Part shown: positions 52,583-60,864 of the stretch, in pieces
Numbering within the stretch: the stretch's first letter is position 1
How the letters are laid out: every line of letters starts with the position of its first letter
Origin: a virus
DNA: 64,000 bases
IMG/VR virus record: IMGVR_UViG_3300009320_000004
Span: 1-64,000 of that record
Strand: one strand, 5' to 3'
Notes under the pieces: generated by a model
Database searches by the model: none
The model's input: only the letters and a program-made list of their open reading frames with translations
Told to the model about the DNA's origin: nothing
Made by a program: the position numbers and the translations under genes

Positions 52583-52607
52583 AGCCTATCCCGTCCATTA
52601 GAGGAGG
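52583..52607 (+). promoter_or_regulatory. Candidate phage promoter, CCTAT type, in a divergent gap
   Basis: The 126-bp gap between the divergent helicase and the gene at 52613 contains AGCCTATCCCGTCCATTA followed by GAGGAGG. It matches the element at 1070-1094 in AGCCTAT, GTCCATT and GAGG. The second half doubles as the ribosome-binding site. A separate TAAAAT at 52556-52561 is another possible -10. Confidence 0.3.
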
Positions 52608-52612
52608 CGTGA

Positions 52613-53377
52613 ATGCAGCGCGAGACTCTCATCAACTTCCGGGGTCTGCTTCTGACCCAAGATACCGCCCATCTCGTGCAATCGCTCGAAGCCAACGCGG
52701 GTGCGACCGGCTGGCAGTTGGAGCTGCTCGGCCCCAAAGCAGGCAGCGCCGATGGAGAGATTCTGTCTCTCGCTCCGGCGGGGCGGGAGCTGCATCTCAC
52801 GTTGACCCGGAAAGAAGAACACGACCCCCAGAGCGCCCTGAACGCTCTCTGGGGCTACGCCGTACCCCTCGGGGTCACTCCTTGGGACCGCTATCCCATC
52901 GTCGGGGACATCAACTACATCTACCACTTCCTCGGTCCGTGGCAGCCACTCTACGACCGCCTGTTGGCCGAAGGTCGGGGTCATCTGGCGTGGCCCTCGG
53001 TCTGTTGCGCCGCCCAGTGCGACGTGGGCCAGTGGAAGGGAGACAAGCCGGACGAGCGGTTCGCGCAGGCCCAGCTCCACCGGGTTGGTCGTAACTGTGG
53101 CCCCATCGACGGCATCATCGGTCCCCGGACGGCAGAGTCCATCCGTTCGCTCGGACTCGAACGGTCTTCCTTCGCCCAAGTGCTGGCCCATCTGAAGGAG
53201 CGGGAGACACCGCTGCCGTCCCGGCAGGACCGCCGGGTGGGCCACATCACGGTTCCGGGCCGTCAGGTGGCAGTGACGCCCACCGAGGGCATCAAAGTGA
53301 CCCGGACGATGCACGGTGCTTCTTTGGTGGTGGACCAGCCGGGACGGGTCATTGTGGACATCGGGGAGCCGTCGTGA
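52613..53377 (+). CDS. Protein with peptidoglycan-binding-like repeat
   Basis: This 254-residue protein starts after TTAGAGGAGG. Residues about 150-185 (QAQLHRVGRNCGPIDGIIGP, then RTAESIRSLGL) follow the PG_binding_1 pattern, with GxIDGIxGPxT. The N-terminal 120 residues are an unrecognised alpha/beta domain, and the C-terminus is a beta unit (HGASLVVDQPGRVIVDIG). There is no signal peptide, and no amidase or lysozyme motif is seen. Such a domain can also occur in virion or non-lytic proteins. It opens the replication-side operon and overlaps the next gene (GTGA). Confidence 0.55.
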   Translation: MQRETLINFRGLLLTQDTAHLVQSLEANAGATGWQLELLGPKAGSADGEILSLAPAGRELHLTLTRKEEHDPQSALNALWGYAVPLGVTPWDRYPIVGDINYIYHFLGPWQPLYDRLLAEGRGHLAWPSVCCAAQCDVGQWKGDKPDERFAQAQLHRVGRNCGPIDGIIGPRTAESIRSLGLERSSFAQVLAHLKERETPLPSRQDRRVGHITVPGRQVAVTPTEGIKVTRTMHGASLVVDQPGRVIVDIGEPS

Positions 53378-53973
53378 AGACCAACTGGAAAGCCATCCAT
53401 CAGAAGCTCTTTGGCCGTGGCATCGGCCAGCCCGAGACGGAAGAGAACAAGCTCCTCGCCAGAATCATGAAGGACTTTGAGGCAGTCGTCCTGAAGCAGG
53501 GCAAAGCCTTCGTCCGGCAGGTCGCCATCGAGTCCGACAAAGCGGGCGTCCCGATGGAGTGGCTCCCCTACATCTTCTTCCTCCTCAAAGAGCAACGGAA
53601 AAACTGGCCCGACATGCCGAAGAAGCAGGAGCGGGCGCTCGCAGTCGGGCGTGACATCATGGACGCCGCCGGAGACACACCCCCGTACCACGCTGCCCTC
53701 CGCCTGCCCCCGAGCGAAATCGAGGAGGCTGTGGACACGGCCTTTCAGAACTTGGCCCTGTGGTGCCAGACGATTCTGGCCTCGACCATCGGGCAGGGAC
53801 TCGTCAAAATCTTCAAAAAGTACGCGAAGGCCATCGAGAAGCTGCGCCCCGATGTCCCCAAGAGGCGAGGTCCGATTTACCTGCGGGCAGCCGTCATGCT
53901 GGCCCTCGAAACACGCCCTACGCAGTTTCCGCACGGTCTTCTCCTCTGGGACGTACTTTACGTCCTGTTGTAG
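53374..53973 (+). CDS. Hypothetical protein
   Basis: This 199-residue protein starts at GTG 53374, overlapping the previous stop (GTGA). It appears mostly helical, with basic residues (FKKYAKAIEKLRPDVPKRRG) and a C-terminal hydrophobic end (PHGLLLWDVLYVLL). It has no signal peptide, zinc motif or nucleotide-binding motif. It stands in the operon before the SF2 helicase, so a role in replication or host takeover is possible. No family is recognised. Confidence 0.5.
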   Translation: MKTNWKAIHQKLFGRGIGQPETEENKLLARIMKDFEAVVLKQGKAFVRQVAIESDKAGVPMEWLPYIFFLLKEQRKNWPDMPKKQERALAVGRDIMDAAGDTPPYHAALRLPPSEIEEAVDTAFQNLALWCQTILASTIGQGLVKIFKKYAKAIEKLRPDVPKRRGPIYLRAAVMLALETRPTQFPHGLLLWDVLYVLL

Positions 53974-54027
53974 GGGACTCATTTCCCAGCGCATCGGGTA
54001 AAGATAAAGACGCCCTCGGAGTGACAA

Positions 54028-56994
54028 ATGGACCCCGACTCTCAGCTTGCGAAGACCTACAAGAAGCTCAAGACCATGCGGACGCGGACCGACCTGAAGT
54101 TGAAGCGGACCACGCACCTCAAGGAGACGTACACGGACTTCGACGGGACGGAGAAGCCTCTCCGCATCCGCTATTATCAGGCGCAAGGCATCATGCACCT
54201 CGTGGGGATGCGCCGGTTCGTCCTCGGAGACGACACGGGACTGGGCAAGTGCGTGACAGGGCCGACCCTGATGGAAACAAATCAAGGTTTAGTGCGTATC
54301 CGTGACCTGTGCCCCGCTGGGATGAAGCCGGATACCTTTTGCCCCGCACCGTCAAGTAGTAATTGGCGAATCCGCGTAGGGGAAGAGGGGCGCACCGCCC
54401 CTATCCGGGCTTTTTATTACGGGGGATACAAGCCCACTCGTAGAGTAAGAAGTCGGTACGGGTTTGAAGTTGAGGGTTCCTTTGTCCATCCCTTATATAT
54501 GCGTGGTAGTTCTGGTGAGGAATTCCAGCAGCTTCAACACCTTGAGCGAGGGGATTATGTGTGTATTCCCCGAAGCCGGGGGGTGTTCCCAATGCAAGAA
54601 CCCGCTTTGCAACTTCCGTCAGTGGCGGGAAACGCTCGTGTCTTTGATGTACCTGATGTAATGAATCCAGAATTGGCCCGTCTTCTCGGTTACATTGTGG
54701 CGGAAGGCTGGGTCAATAATCGGTATAAGTTCACCATATCACAATCCCCAGTGAAAAATCCCATGGTGTGGAAAGACATCCGGCGCTTGTTGGGGGTTCA
54801 ACTTGGTTTTGATGCTCGGCGTGTTCAGACGGACACCAATATCGACAGTGTTTTTCTTCGCCGGTATTTAGAGGGGATGGGTGTGGATTACACCCTCTCG
54901 GCAGACAAGAGGGTGCCGGACCCAATTTTGAGGGCAACGGAGAGGTCCGTCCGGGAATTCCTGCGGGGGTTGTTTGAAGGAGACGGGGGAGCCGTGTCCA
55001 CTGGGGGTATTGAGTATTCCACAGCTTCGGAACAACTTGCCCGAGAGGTTCAAATTCTCCTGCTCAAGTTCGGCATAGTGGCTAAACGAAGCACAAAGAT
55101 AGCGACTGGTCACGCCCATACGTATTGGAGACTGACCATCTTTGGAAATGATGCCCGGCAATTCCAAAAAGTAATCGGGTTTATCTCGCCCCGGAAACAA
55201 GAACGGCTGCAAGGGATATTGCCTGACCTCTCGAATCCGAATCATGATGTGATTCCTTTTGCCAAGGAGCTTGTCGAAAATCTGAGGGCAGAGATTTACG
55301 AGAAAGCCGGTCTTCATGGGCATAGTGGAGAAGGCATCTCAACTCGGTGGGGGAGTGGTTTCTATACTACTATGGGCCACATCCGGCAGGGAACTCGGAA
55401 TCCCACTTATGCCTATTTGGAGAAGATGCTGGAAGTGGCCGCTGAAGTCGATGTTCCTTCTGACCATCCGTCAGTTGTAGCTGTTCGGAATGTCTGCCAA
55501 CAAAAGTTTTTTTACGACCCTATAGAAAAGGTCACGGAGGGTTTCAAAGAGGTCTTTGACATTGAAGTTGATGACCCCGCTCACTCTTTCGTCGGCAATG
55601 GCCTCATTAACCACAACACCCTCGAAACCATCGCGGCGCTCTGCCACATCTGGGAGAAGGACCCGACGCAGAAGGTCGTGGTCCTGACCACCAAGTCAGG
55701 CACTACCCAATGGGTCCGGGAGTTCTCCAAGTTCACCCGGAACGTCCGGGTCATCGGGTGCCGTGGGACACCCACCCAGCGCATGAAGGCCATCGACTAC
55801 TGGGAGAAGTCCACGGGTCCGTGCGTCGTCGTGATGGGCTACAGGAGCGCCGTCAGGGACATCTCCCGGATTCAGGGGTTGACGGACTACATCGTGGTCT
55901 TCGACGAAGCCACGGCCTTCAAGAACCCCCGGACGCAGGTCCATCAGGTTTGCAAGTTCATGGCCGCCAGTGCCAAGCGGGCATGGGGGTTGACCGCGAC
56001 CCTCATCAAGAATCATCTCATGGAGGGCTACGGCATCTATCAGGTGGTCATGCCCGGCCTGTTCGGCATGAACCACAACAAGTTCATGATGTACTACTGC
56101 GTCGTTCGGATGCAGCAAATTCCCCGGTCCAACCGGCATGTGCCGGTCATCATCGGGTACACCCCGGAGCGGATTCAGGAGTTCAAGGATGTCATCGACC
56201 CTTACTTCCTCGGCAGGCCCAAGCACGAGGTGGCCTCCGAGCTGCCCGTCCTGATTCCGCAGGTCGTGGAAATCCCCCTCACCGACGAACAGCAGGGAAA
56301 GTACGACGAGGCTCTGGCCGGTCTGTTGGAGAAGGGGACCGGGGAAGTCACCGAGGTCACGAAGCTGACGGCCATCACCTACTGCCAGCAGATATGCAAT
56401 GACCTCGAACTCCTCGGCATCGAAACCGAGTCCCCCAAGCTGACCCAGCTCACCGACATGCTGACCGAAGGCGACCTTGCCGAAGAGAACGTCATCGTGT
56501 TTTCCCGGTTCCGCAAGATGATTGACATCATCATGCCCACTCTCAAGACCAAGAAAGTCGAGGCCGTCCGCATCACCGGGTCCGAAAACGAAGCCCAGCG
56601 GCAGGACGCCATGGCCACCTTCCAGAACCCGGAGAGCGGGACGCGAGTATGCTGCATCACCGCCGCCGGGTCCGAGGCAATCAACCTGCAAGCGGCGAAG
56701 GCAGTCATCTGTGTGGACACCCCGTGGTCTGCCGGAGACTTCCTTCAGCTCGTGGGCCGGATGATTCGCATCGGGTCGCTGCACGACCGCTGCTACGTCA
56801 TCCACCTTGTGGCCAAGGGTAGGTCGAAGACCGTTGACCATCGGGTAATGGAAGTGTTGCGGAAGAAGATGAAGCTGGTAGAGGCCGTCTTGGGGAAACG
56901 CATCAAGGGCGAAGACGACGACACCATCATCGCCGCCGAGAACGAGATTTCAGACCTGTTCCATGCGCTCCGTGAGGACGCCAAGGACCAATGA
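54028..56994 (+). CDS. SF2/SNF2-like helicase with intein in Walker A
   Basis: This is a 988-residue precursor. The extein begins LGDDTGLGK and is interrupted at Cys75; removal of residues 75-530 restores GDDTGLGKTLETIAAL, a classical SNF2/DEAD-type Walker A. Motif II is VVFDEATAF (Asp626); later motifs include ATLIKN and LQLVGRMIRIG, with GSEAINLQ before it. The spliced protein of 532 residues is an SF2 ATPase of the kind used as branch-migration or replication helicase in phages. The intein occupies the ATP-binding loop itself, so the host protein is inactive until splicing. It is followed by a 4-bp overlap with the next gene. Confidence 0.92.
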   Translation: MDPDSQLAKTYKKLKTMRTRTDLKLKRTTHLKETYTDFDGTEKPLRIRYYQAQGIMHLVGMRRFVLGDDTGLGKCVTGPTLMETNQGLVRIRDLCPAGMKPDTFCPAPSSSNWRIRVGEEGRTAPIRAFYYGGYKPTRRVRSRYGFEVEGSFVHPLYMRGSSGEEFQQLQHLERGDYVCIPRSRGVFPMQEPALQLPSVAGNARVFDVPDVMNPELARLLGYIVAEGWVNNRYKFTISQSPVKNPMVWKDIRRLLGVQLGFDARRVQTDTNIDSVFLRRYLEGMGVDYTLSADKRVPDPILRATERSVREFLRGLFEGDGGAVSTGGIEYSTASEQLAREVQILLLKFGIVAKRSTKIATGHAHTYWRLTIFGNDARQFQKVIGFISPRKQERLQGILPDLSNPNHDVIPFAKELVENLRAEIYEKAGLHGHSGEGISTRWGSGFYTTMGHIRQGTRNPTYAYLEKMLEVAAEVDVPSDHPSVVAVRNVCQQKFFYDPIEKVTEGFKEVFDIEVDDPAHSFVGNGLINHNTLETIAALCHIWEKDPTQKVVVLTTKSGTTQWVREFSKFTRNVRVIGCRGTPTQRMKAIDYWEKSTGPCVVVMGYRSAVRDISRIQGLTDYIVVFDEATAFKNPRTQVHQVCKFMAASAKRAWGLTATLIKNHLMEGYGIYQVVMPGLFGMNHNKFMMYYCVVRMQQIPRSNRHVPVIIGYTPERIQEFKDVIDPYFLGRPKHEVASELPVLIPQVVEIPLTDEQQGKYDEALAGLLEKGTGEVTEVTKLTAITYCQQICNDLELLGIETESPKLTQLTDMLTEGDLAEENVIVFSRFRKMIDIIMPTLKTKKVEAVRITGSENEAQRQDAMATFQNPESGTRVCCITAAGSEAINLQAAKAVICVDTPWSAGDFLQLVGRMIRIGSLHDRCYVIHLVAKGRSKTVDHRVMEVLRKKMKLVEAVLGKRIKGEDDDTIIAAENEISDLFHALREDAKDQ
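54250..55617 (+). mobile_element. LAGLIDADG intein in the SF2 helicase P-loop
   Basis: This is a 456-residue intein, from Cys75 (CVTGPTLMETNQGLVRIRDL) to His-Asn before Thr. Block B is GSFVHPLY; the nuclease motifs are ARLLGYIVAEGWVNN and FLRGLFEGDGGAVS, a two-motif LAGLIDADG enzyme. Block F is VFDIEVDDPAHSFVGNGLIN, then HN. Insertion lies between Lys and Thr of the Walker A motif. The DNA is far more AT-rich than the extein, a sign of recent invasion. Confidence 0.93.
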
Positions 56995-57803
56995 GCGACT
57001 ATCCGCAAGGTGACGGGAAGGTAGATTGCCCTCACTGCCACGGCAGGGGGGTTATACCCATCCCGGCGGAGGAGCAGACCGGCATCACGGGCGGTCAGAC
57101 CCGTATCTGCACCTGCGTCGTCGTCAGGGACGTGAAGGCCAACGTCGAGCGCGGTTGGAAGGGTCTTGGGGACGCCCGGCCCATCCCCGAATCACCTCTC
57201 TGGGGACGTGACAAGGAGTGCCTGCGTATCACGTCCCCGGACGTGGCCCTGAAGGAGCATCTGCGCCATGTGGCCATCCGCATGGGGCCTCGGTGGTACT
57301 TCGCCGTCGTCTCGGACACCGACCTCATGGATGCGTGGCTCTCCGGGGCCAACGAAGTCGTAGACCCAGATGTGGACGTGAGCCGCCGTAGACGCCCCTC
57401 TAACCGATTTGGAAGTCTCGCGGACCTCACTGAGCCTCCCGAGCTGCTAATCATCATTGTGGGGGTCAAGGTGGCCCGCAACGCGGCAATGCCGGAGGTG
57501 TTGCTCGAAGCCATCACCCACCGGCTCCATCTCGACAAGCCGACATGGGTTGTGGACCACCCTCTCAAGAGGCTCAACCACGAACATATCTCGTGGGATT
57601 CCCACGTCGAGAACACCCTCTGCCTGTGGCCTGCAATCGAGCTGGAAGGCTCAACCCTTCCTGAAGGGGTCGAGCCTGCGTTCCCGACAGCCGGGACTAC
57701 GGGAGTCGCGCCGACCATGAGCCAAGGGTTCAAGGATGAGTCAGCGACATCCATGCTGGACCAGACCGTGACCGAGAATCCGAAGAAGGGAGGGAAGAGA
57801 TGA
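56991..57803 (+). CDS. Zinc-finger protein in the helicase-loader position
   Basis: This is a 270-residue protein. The N-terminus has a CPHCHGRG pair and a later CTC, a DnaJ-type zinc knuckle. The middle carries beta-strands (PPELLIIIVGVKVARNAAMP) and a helix (EVLLEAITHRLHLDKPTWV) resembling an alpha/beta core, but no Walker A lysine is visible. It sits between the SF2 helicase and the DnaB-like helicase with 4-bp overlaps on both sides, the usual slot for a helicase-loader or accessory protein. The assignment is by position and fold impression only. Confidence 0.55.
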   Translation: MSDYPQGDGKVDCPHCHGRGVIPIPAEEQTGITGGQTRICTCVVVRDVKANVERGWKGLGDARPIPESPLWGRDKECLRITSPDVALKEHLRHVAIRMGPRWYFAVVSDTDLMDAWLSGANEVVDPDVDVSRRRRPSNRFGSLADLTEPPELLIIIVGVKVARNAAMPEVLLEAITHRLHLDKPTWVVDHPLKRLNHEHISWDSHVENTLCLWPAIELEGSTLPEGVEPAFPTAGTTGVAPTMSQGFKDESATSMLDQTVTENPKKGGKR

Positions 57804-59542
57804 AAACCCTCCTGCGCTCTTGTTTCGCCAGCAAACCCACGGATGACAAAGAGCTTTTGCTCCGCAACTATCGGCTCCTGAACGCCAGCGGGCTGCCCTT
57901 CGAGGTGCCGGAAGACGGCATCGTCTGGAACGAGGTCCGGGACTTCGTTCTTCAGCACAACCATGTCCCCGACGTGACCACCCTCAAGAGCCGTTTCAAG
58001 CTCCAAGGGGAAGACGCCATCGTCAGTCGCCTCGGGGTACTCGAAGACCTCCCGCTGTTCGTGCTGGGAGACTTCGAGACACGGGTAGAGGACAAGGCCA
58101 AGGACCGGCGGTGGAGGGCAGCCACCGAGATGTTCAAGGAGGCCAACGCCATCCTCACGTCCGGCATCGACATCAAGGACGCCAAGGGCAAGGTCACGCA
58201 CCTTCAGGGTGAGATTGACGCCGTGCGTTTCGTCCTCGACCGGAGCCATGACATTGTGGCCCCGACCTTCGGGACGCGCCTCTCTGGGGAAGCCACGACG
58301 GACGGGGATGACCTCAAGAACGAGTACATCCGGGTCGAGGAAGACCCGCTGGCCGGGGTTGGCTCCCATACCGGCATCGAGCAGATAGACAACGCCCTGA
58401 ACGGGGCCAAGAAGTTCGAGCTGTGGATTCACGCCGCCTTCACCGGGGGCATGAAGTCCACGTTCATGCTCAACTGGGCCTACAATCAGGCGGTCTTCTA
58501 CCGCTACAGCTCGCTGTGCTTCTCGCTGGAAATGCCCTACAACCAGTGTCGCCGGATGCTCTACGCCATGCACTCCGCCCACGACAAGTTCAAGCTCATC
58601 CGGTTTGGCCTCGGCCTTCAAAAAGACCCGACGGCCTGCGTGGGACTGCCCTATCAGGACGTTCGGGACGGCACCCTCCACGAATGGGACGGGAGCCTCC
58701 TCAAGTGCAACGGCAACAAGAAGAAAGCCGTCGCCATGTCCCCGGCCCGACGGTTCCTCATGGATTACGTCATCCCCGACTTCAATGGGGAGACGAAGAA
58801 GGTGAAGGGCAAGGACACCGGGCTGCCGCTGGTGGACGTGGACCACCATCCCGACACGGGCGAGGACTTCATCGACCCCGAGTCCAAGATGCCGTTCAAG
58901 GCCAGCCTTCAAGCATCCACAGGTAAGCCGTGGCCGTGGCCCTACGGCAAGATTCACATCGAGGTGGCCGACCCCGACAAGTCCGACTTCACCTTGGCGG
59001 ACCTGCGGCACCGGGCAGAGGTCATCTACACCCAGACTCCGTTCCGCACTATCTTCGTGGACCATGTGGGCCTTATGTCCCCCCGGAAGTGGGTGTCCAG
59101 CACGACCGACCGGCTGAACGAAATCATCCGTGACCTCAAGCGGCTGGCCATGTCGTTCCACCGTGGGCAGGGCATCGCCACCGTGGCCCTGTTCCAAATT
59201 AACCGCGAGGGCTACAAGGCCGCGACGAAGCGGAAGGAGAAGGGCGGCAGGCCGTCCTACGACCTCACCCACCTGTCCTACGCGAACGAGGCGGAGCGGA
59301 GTGCCGACATCGTGACTACCTCGTGGATTGACAAGGACCTCATCAAGGCGAACCGGGTGCAGTACCAAAATCTCAAGAACCGGGACGGAGCGCCGTTCGA
59401 GATGTTCGACGCACGGGTGGAGTGGCCCTGTCGCCGCATCCTGACATGCCACGAGGTGACGATGACGCCGCAAGAGAACGCGGCGGTCGGGGACGCTATC
59501 GACGAGCAGGAGATGAAGAACTTGGACTTGGACGAGGTTTAG
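57800..59542 (+). CDS. dnaB-like: DnaB-like replicative helicase
   Basis: This 580-residue protein overlaps the previous stop (ATGA), with GGGAGGGAAG upstream. The RecA core has a Walker A variant AAFTGGMKST with Lys219, CFSLEMPYNQCRR (the DnaB SLEM motif), a Walker B-like IFVDHVGLM, and ATVALFQINREG as the next core strand. About 120 residues between SLEM and Walker B are an insertion with no parallel in ordinary DnaB. The N-terminal 180 residues are a helical domain. It should be the ring helicase of the replisome. The changed P-loop (GGMKS for GxGKS) is unusual but keeps the lysine and serine. Confidence 0.85.
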   Translation: MKTLLRSCFASKPTDDKELLLRNYRLLNASGLPFEVPEDGIVWNEVRDFVLQHNHVPDVTTLKSRFKLQGEDAIVSRLGVLEDLPLFVLGDFETRVEDKAKDRRWRAATEMFKEANAILTSGIDIKDAKGKVTHLQGEIDAVRFVLDRSHDIVAPTFGTRLSGEATTDGDDLKNEYIRVEEDPLAGVGSHTGIEQIDNALNGAKKFELWIHAAFTGGMKSTFMLNWAYNQAVFYRYSSLCFSLEMPYNQCRRMLYAMHSAHDKFKLIRFGLGLQKDPTACVGLPYQDVRDGTLHEWDGSLLKCNGNKKKAVAMSPARRFLMDYVIPDFNGETKKVKGKDTGLPLVDVDHHPDTGEDFIDPESKMPFKASLQASTGKPWPWPYGKIHIEVADPDKSDFTLADLRHRAEVIYTQTPFRTIFVDHVGLMSPRKWVSSTTDRLNEIIRDLKRLAMSFHRGQGIATVALFQINREGYKAATKRKEKGGRPSYDLTHLSYANEAERSADIVTTSWIDKDLIKANRVQYQNLKNRDGAPFEMFDARVEWPCRRILTCHEVTMTPQENAAVGDAIDEQEMKNLDLDEV

Positions 59543-59551
59543 GAGCCAGAG

Positions 59552-59818
59552 ATGAAATGGGCCATTCTGATACTCGTCCTCGTGTGCTGGTCTGGCGAGC
59601 TGCACGCGAAGATTAACCCTCCCAAGCCCGGCGTCGTGGTGCGCTCCATCGAGTCCACCAAGTACAAGTGCGGCTCCCCGCTGTGCGAGGAGTACGTGCT
59701 GGCGCAGGACCGGGCGGAGAGCCTCAAGAGGGCGCTGGCAGCCGCCAAGAGGGAAGCTGCGGCGCTGAAGAAGCGGTGCCGGAGGGAGTGCCGCACATGG
59801 GAGCCTCCGACCGACTAG
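59552..59818 (+). CDS. Small exported protein
   Basis: This 88-residue protein starts after GGAGCC. The N-terminus is a signal peptide (KWAILILVLVCWSG, then ELHAKI). The rest has two cysteine pairs (YKCGSPLCEE, KKRCRRECRTW) and an alanine/lysine-rich helix (DRAESLKRALAAAKREAAAL). The build, an exported helix with cysteines, is like small spanin or envelope-associated phage proteins, but it lacks a lipobox and sits away from any lysis genes. It overlaps the start of the next gene by 22 bp. Confidence 0.6.
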   Translation: MKWAILILVLVCWSGELHAKINPPKPGVVVRSIESTKYKCGSPLCEEYVLAQDRAESLKRALAAAKREAAALKKRCRRECRTWEPPTD

Positions 59819-60234
59819 AGCGGCCAAGATTCTACCACCAGACCACCTCTGAGCGGTGGGCGGAGATACAGCGCGAGGGTGTCCTCTGGGGCAGCCCCCT
59901 GTTCTGGCGGACGGGAGAGAAAGGGGGATACCGCTACACCTACCTCTCCCCGACCCTGTTCTACGACGACCCCAAGTTCGATGTCGTCCTTGAAGTCGAG
60001 TACACGCCGGTCGGTATTGATGGGCCGGATGGCGTTGGCATCGACAACTACGGGTTCGACCCGCCGGAGGGGATGCACTGCTTCCAGTTCAGCGTCTTCG
60101 TGCCAATCCCCCTTTCGCAGGTACGGGTCATCGACCCCGCTACGATGCCCCCACCGGACGAGCTGATAGCGGCGTCGCGGCTGCTGAAACCCCCGGCAAA
60201 GTCAGGGGGGCCGAGTCCTTCTGCCAAGGGGTAG
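59797..60234 (+). CDS. Small protein with ART/2-prime-phosphotransferase-like N-terminus
   Basis: This 145-residue protein starts at ATG 59797, with GGAGGGAGTG upstream and inside the previous gene. The first strand and helix (FYHQTTSERWAEIQREGVLWG) follow the H-T-T...W..I...G layout of ADP-ribosyltransferase-fold proteins (Tpt1, DarT, DUF952-like), and YLSPTLFYDDPKF plus DVVLEVEY could be the next core strands. The decisive glutamate later in such proteins cannot be fixed by eye. If correct it would modify a host protein or nucleic acid. It lies in the replication operon. Confidence 0.4.
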   Translation: MGASDRLERPRFYHQTTSERWAEIQREGVLWGSPLFWRTGEKGGYRYTYLSPTLFYDDPKFDVVLEVEYTPVGIDGPDGVGIDNYGFDPPEGMHCFQFSVFVPIPLSQVRVIDPATMPPPDELIAASRLLKPPAKSGGPSPSAKG

Positions 60235-60261
60235 AAGAGATGTCTCTTACCGGGCAAGACG

Positions 60262-60864
60262 ATGGCGACACGCAACGAACGACGCAAGGATAGGGTCAAG
60301 AACGACATTCCCATCGCCCAACTTCTGTTGGACCTCGGATACCCCGTTCGAGGCGACAGCGGCGACCGGGAGGAGCAGTTCCCCTGCGACATGCACGGGG
60401 ACGGGCTGGACAACAAGCCCTCCGCCCGTATCTACCCCGAAAGCAACTCGTGGTACTGCTTCGCCTGTGGTGTCGCCCGTGACACCATCGACACCGTGCA
60501 GGCCAAGCACGACCTCACTTTCATGCAGGCCCTCGACTGGTTGGAGAAGAAGTACGGCCTCACCCCCATGTCCTTCGAGCCGGAGGACTACGAGCTGTCC
60601 CCGGTCCAGCAGGCCCAGAAAGACCTCGCTGCAAAATTGGACACGACCAAGAGCTTCGAGGATGACGCCAAGCAGTACCGGGCGTTCCTCAACAGCCTGA
60701 CCATGGACCGTGACCTCCCGATGACGATGACTTTGAGGTTCTGGGAGGGACTTGACCAGCTTTGCTACTGGCTGACGAAGGAGCTGATACCCGAGACGAA
60801 GGCACGGCTGGCCCTCAAGGAACTTTACGGACGGTTGGAGCTGGCCGCCAAGGAAGCGATGTGA
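60262..60864 (+). CDS. CHC2 zinc-finger primase-like protein
   Basis: This is a 200-residue protein. Residues 35-80 carry the CHC2 primase zinc finger (CDMHGDG, PSARIYPESNSWYCFACG), giving Cys-x2-His and Cys-x2-Cys. A helical part follows, but no TOPRIM (E...DxD) domain is present, so it is a primase zinc-binding module alone, about a third of full DnaG. It may recognise priming sites for a separate catalytic subunit outside this window. It overlaps the next gene by 4 bp (GTGA) and lies just ahead of the polymerase. The start has only a weak ribosome-binding site. Confidence 0.75.
   Translation: MATRNERRKDRVKNDIPIAQLLLDLGYPVRGDSGDREEQFPCDMHGDGLDNKPSARIYPESNSWYCFACGVARDTIDTVQAKHDLTFMQALDWLEKKYGLTPMSFEPEDYELSPVQQAQKDLAAKLDTTKSFEDDAKQYRAFLNSLTMDRDLPMTMTLRFWEGLDQLCYWLTKELIPETKARLALKELYGRLELAAKEAM

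Noticed and set aside
52487-52612. Replication origin or attachment site in the divergent gap
   Set aside because: No iterons, AT-rich unwinding tract, integrase gene or core repeats are visible; only promoter-like strings are present.
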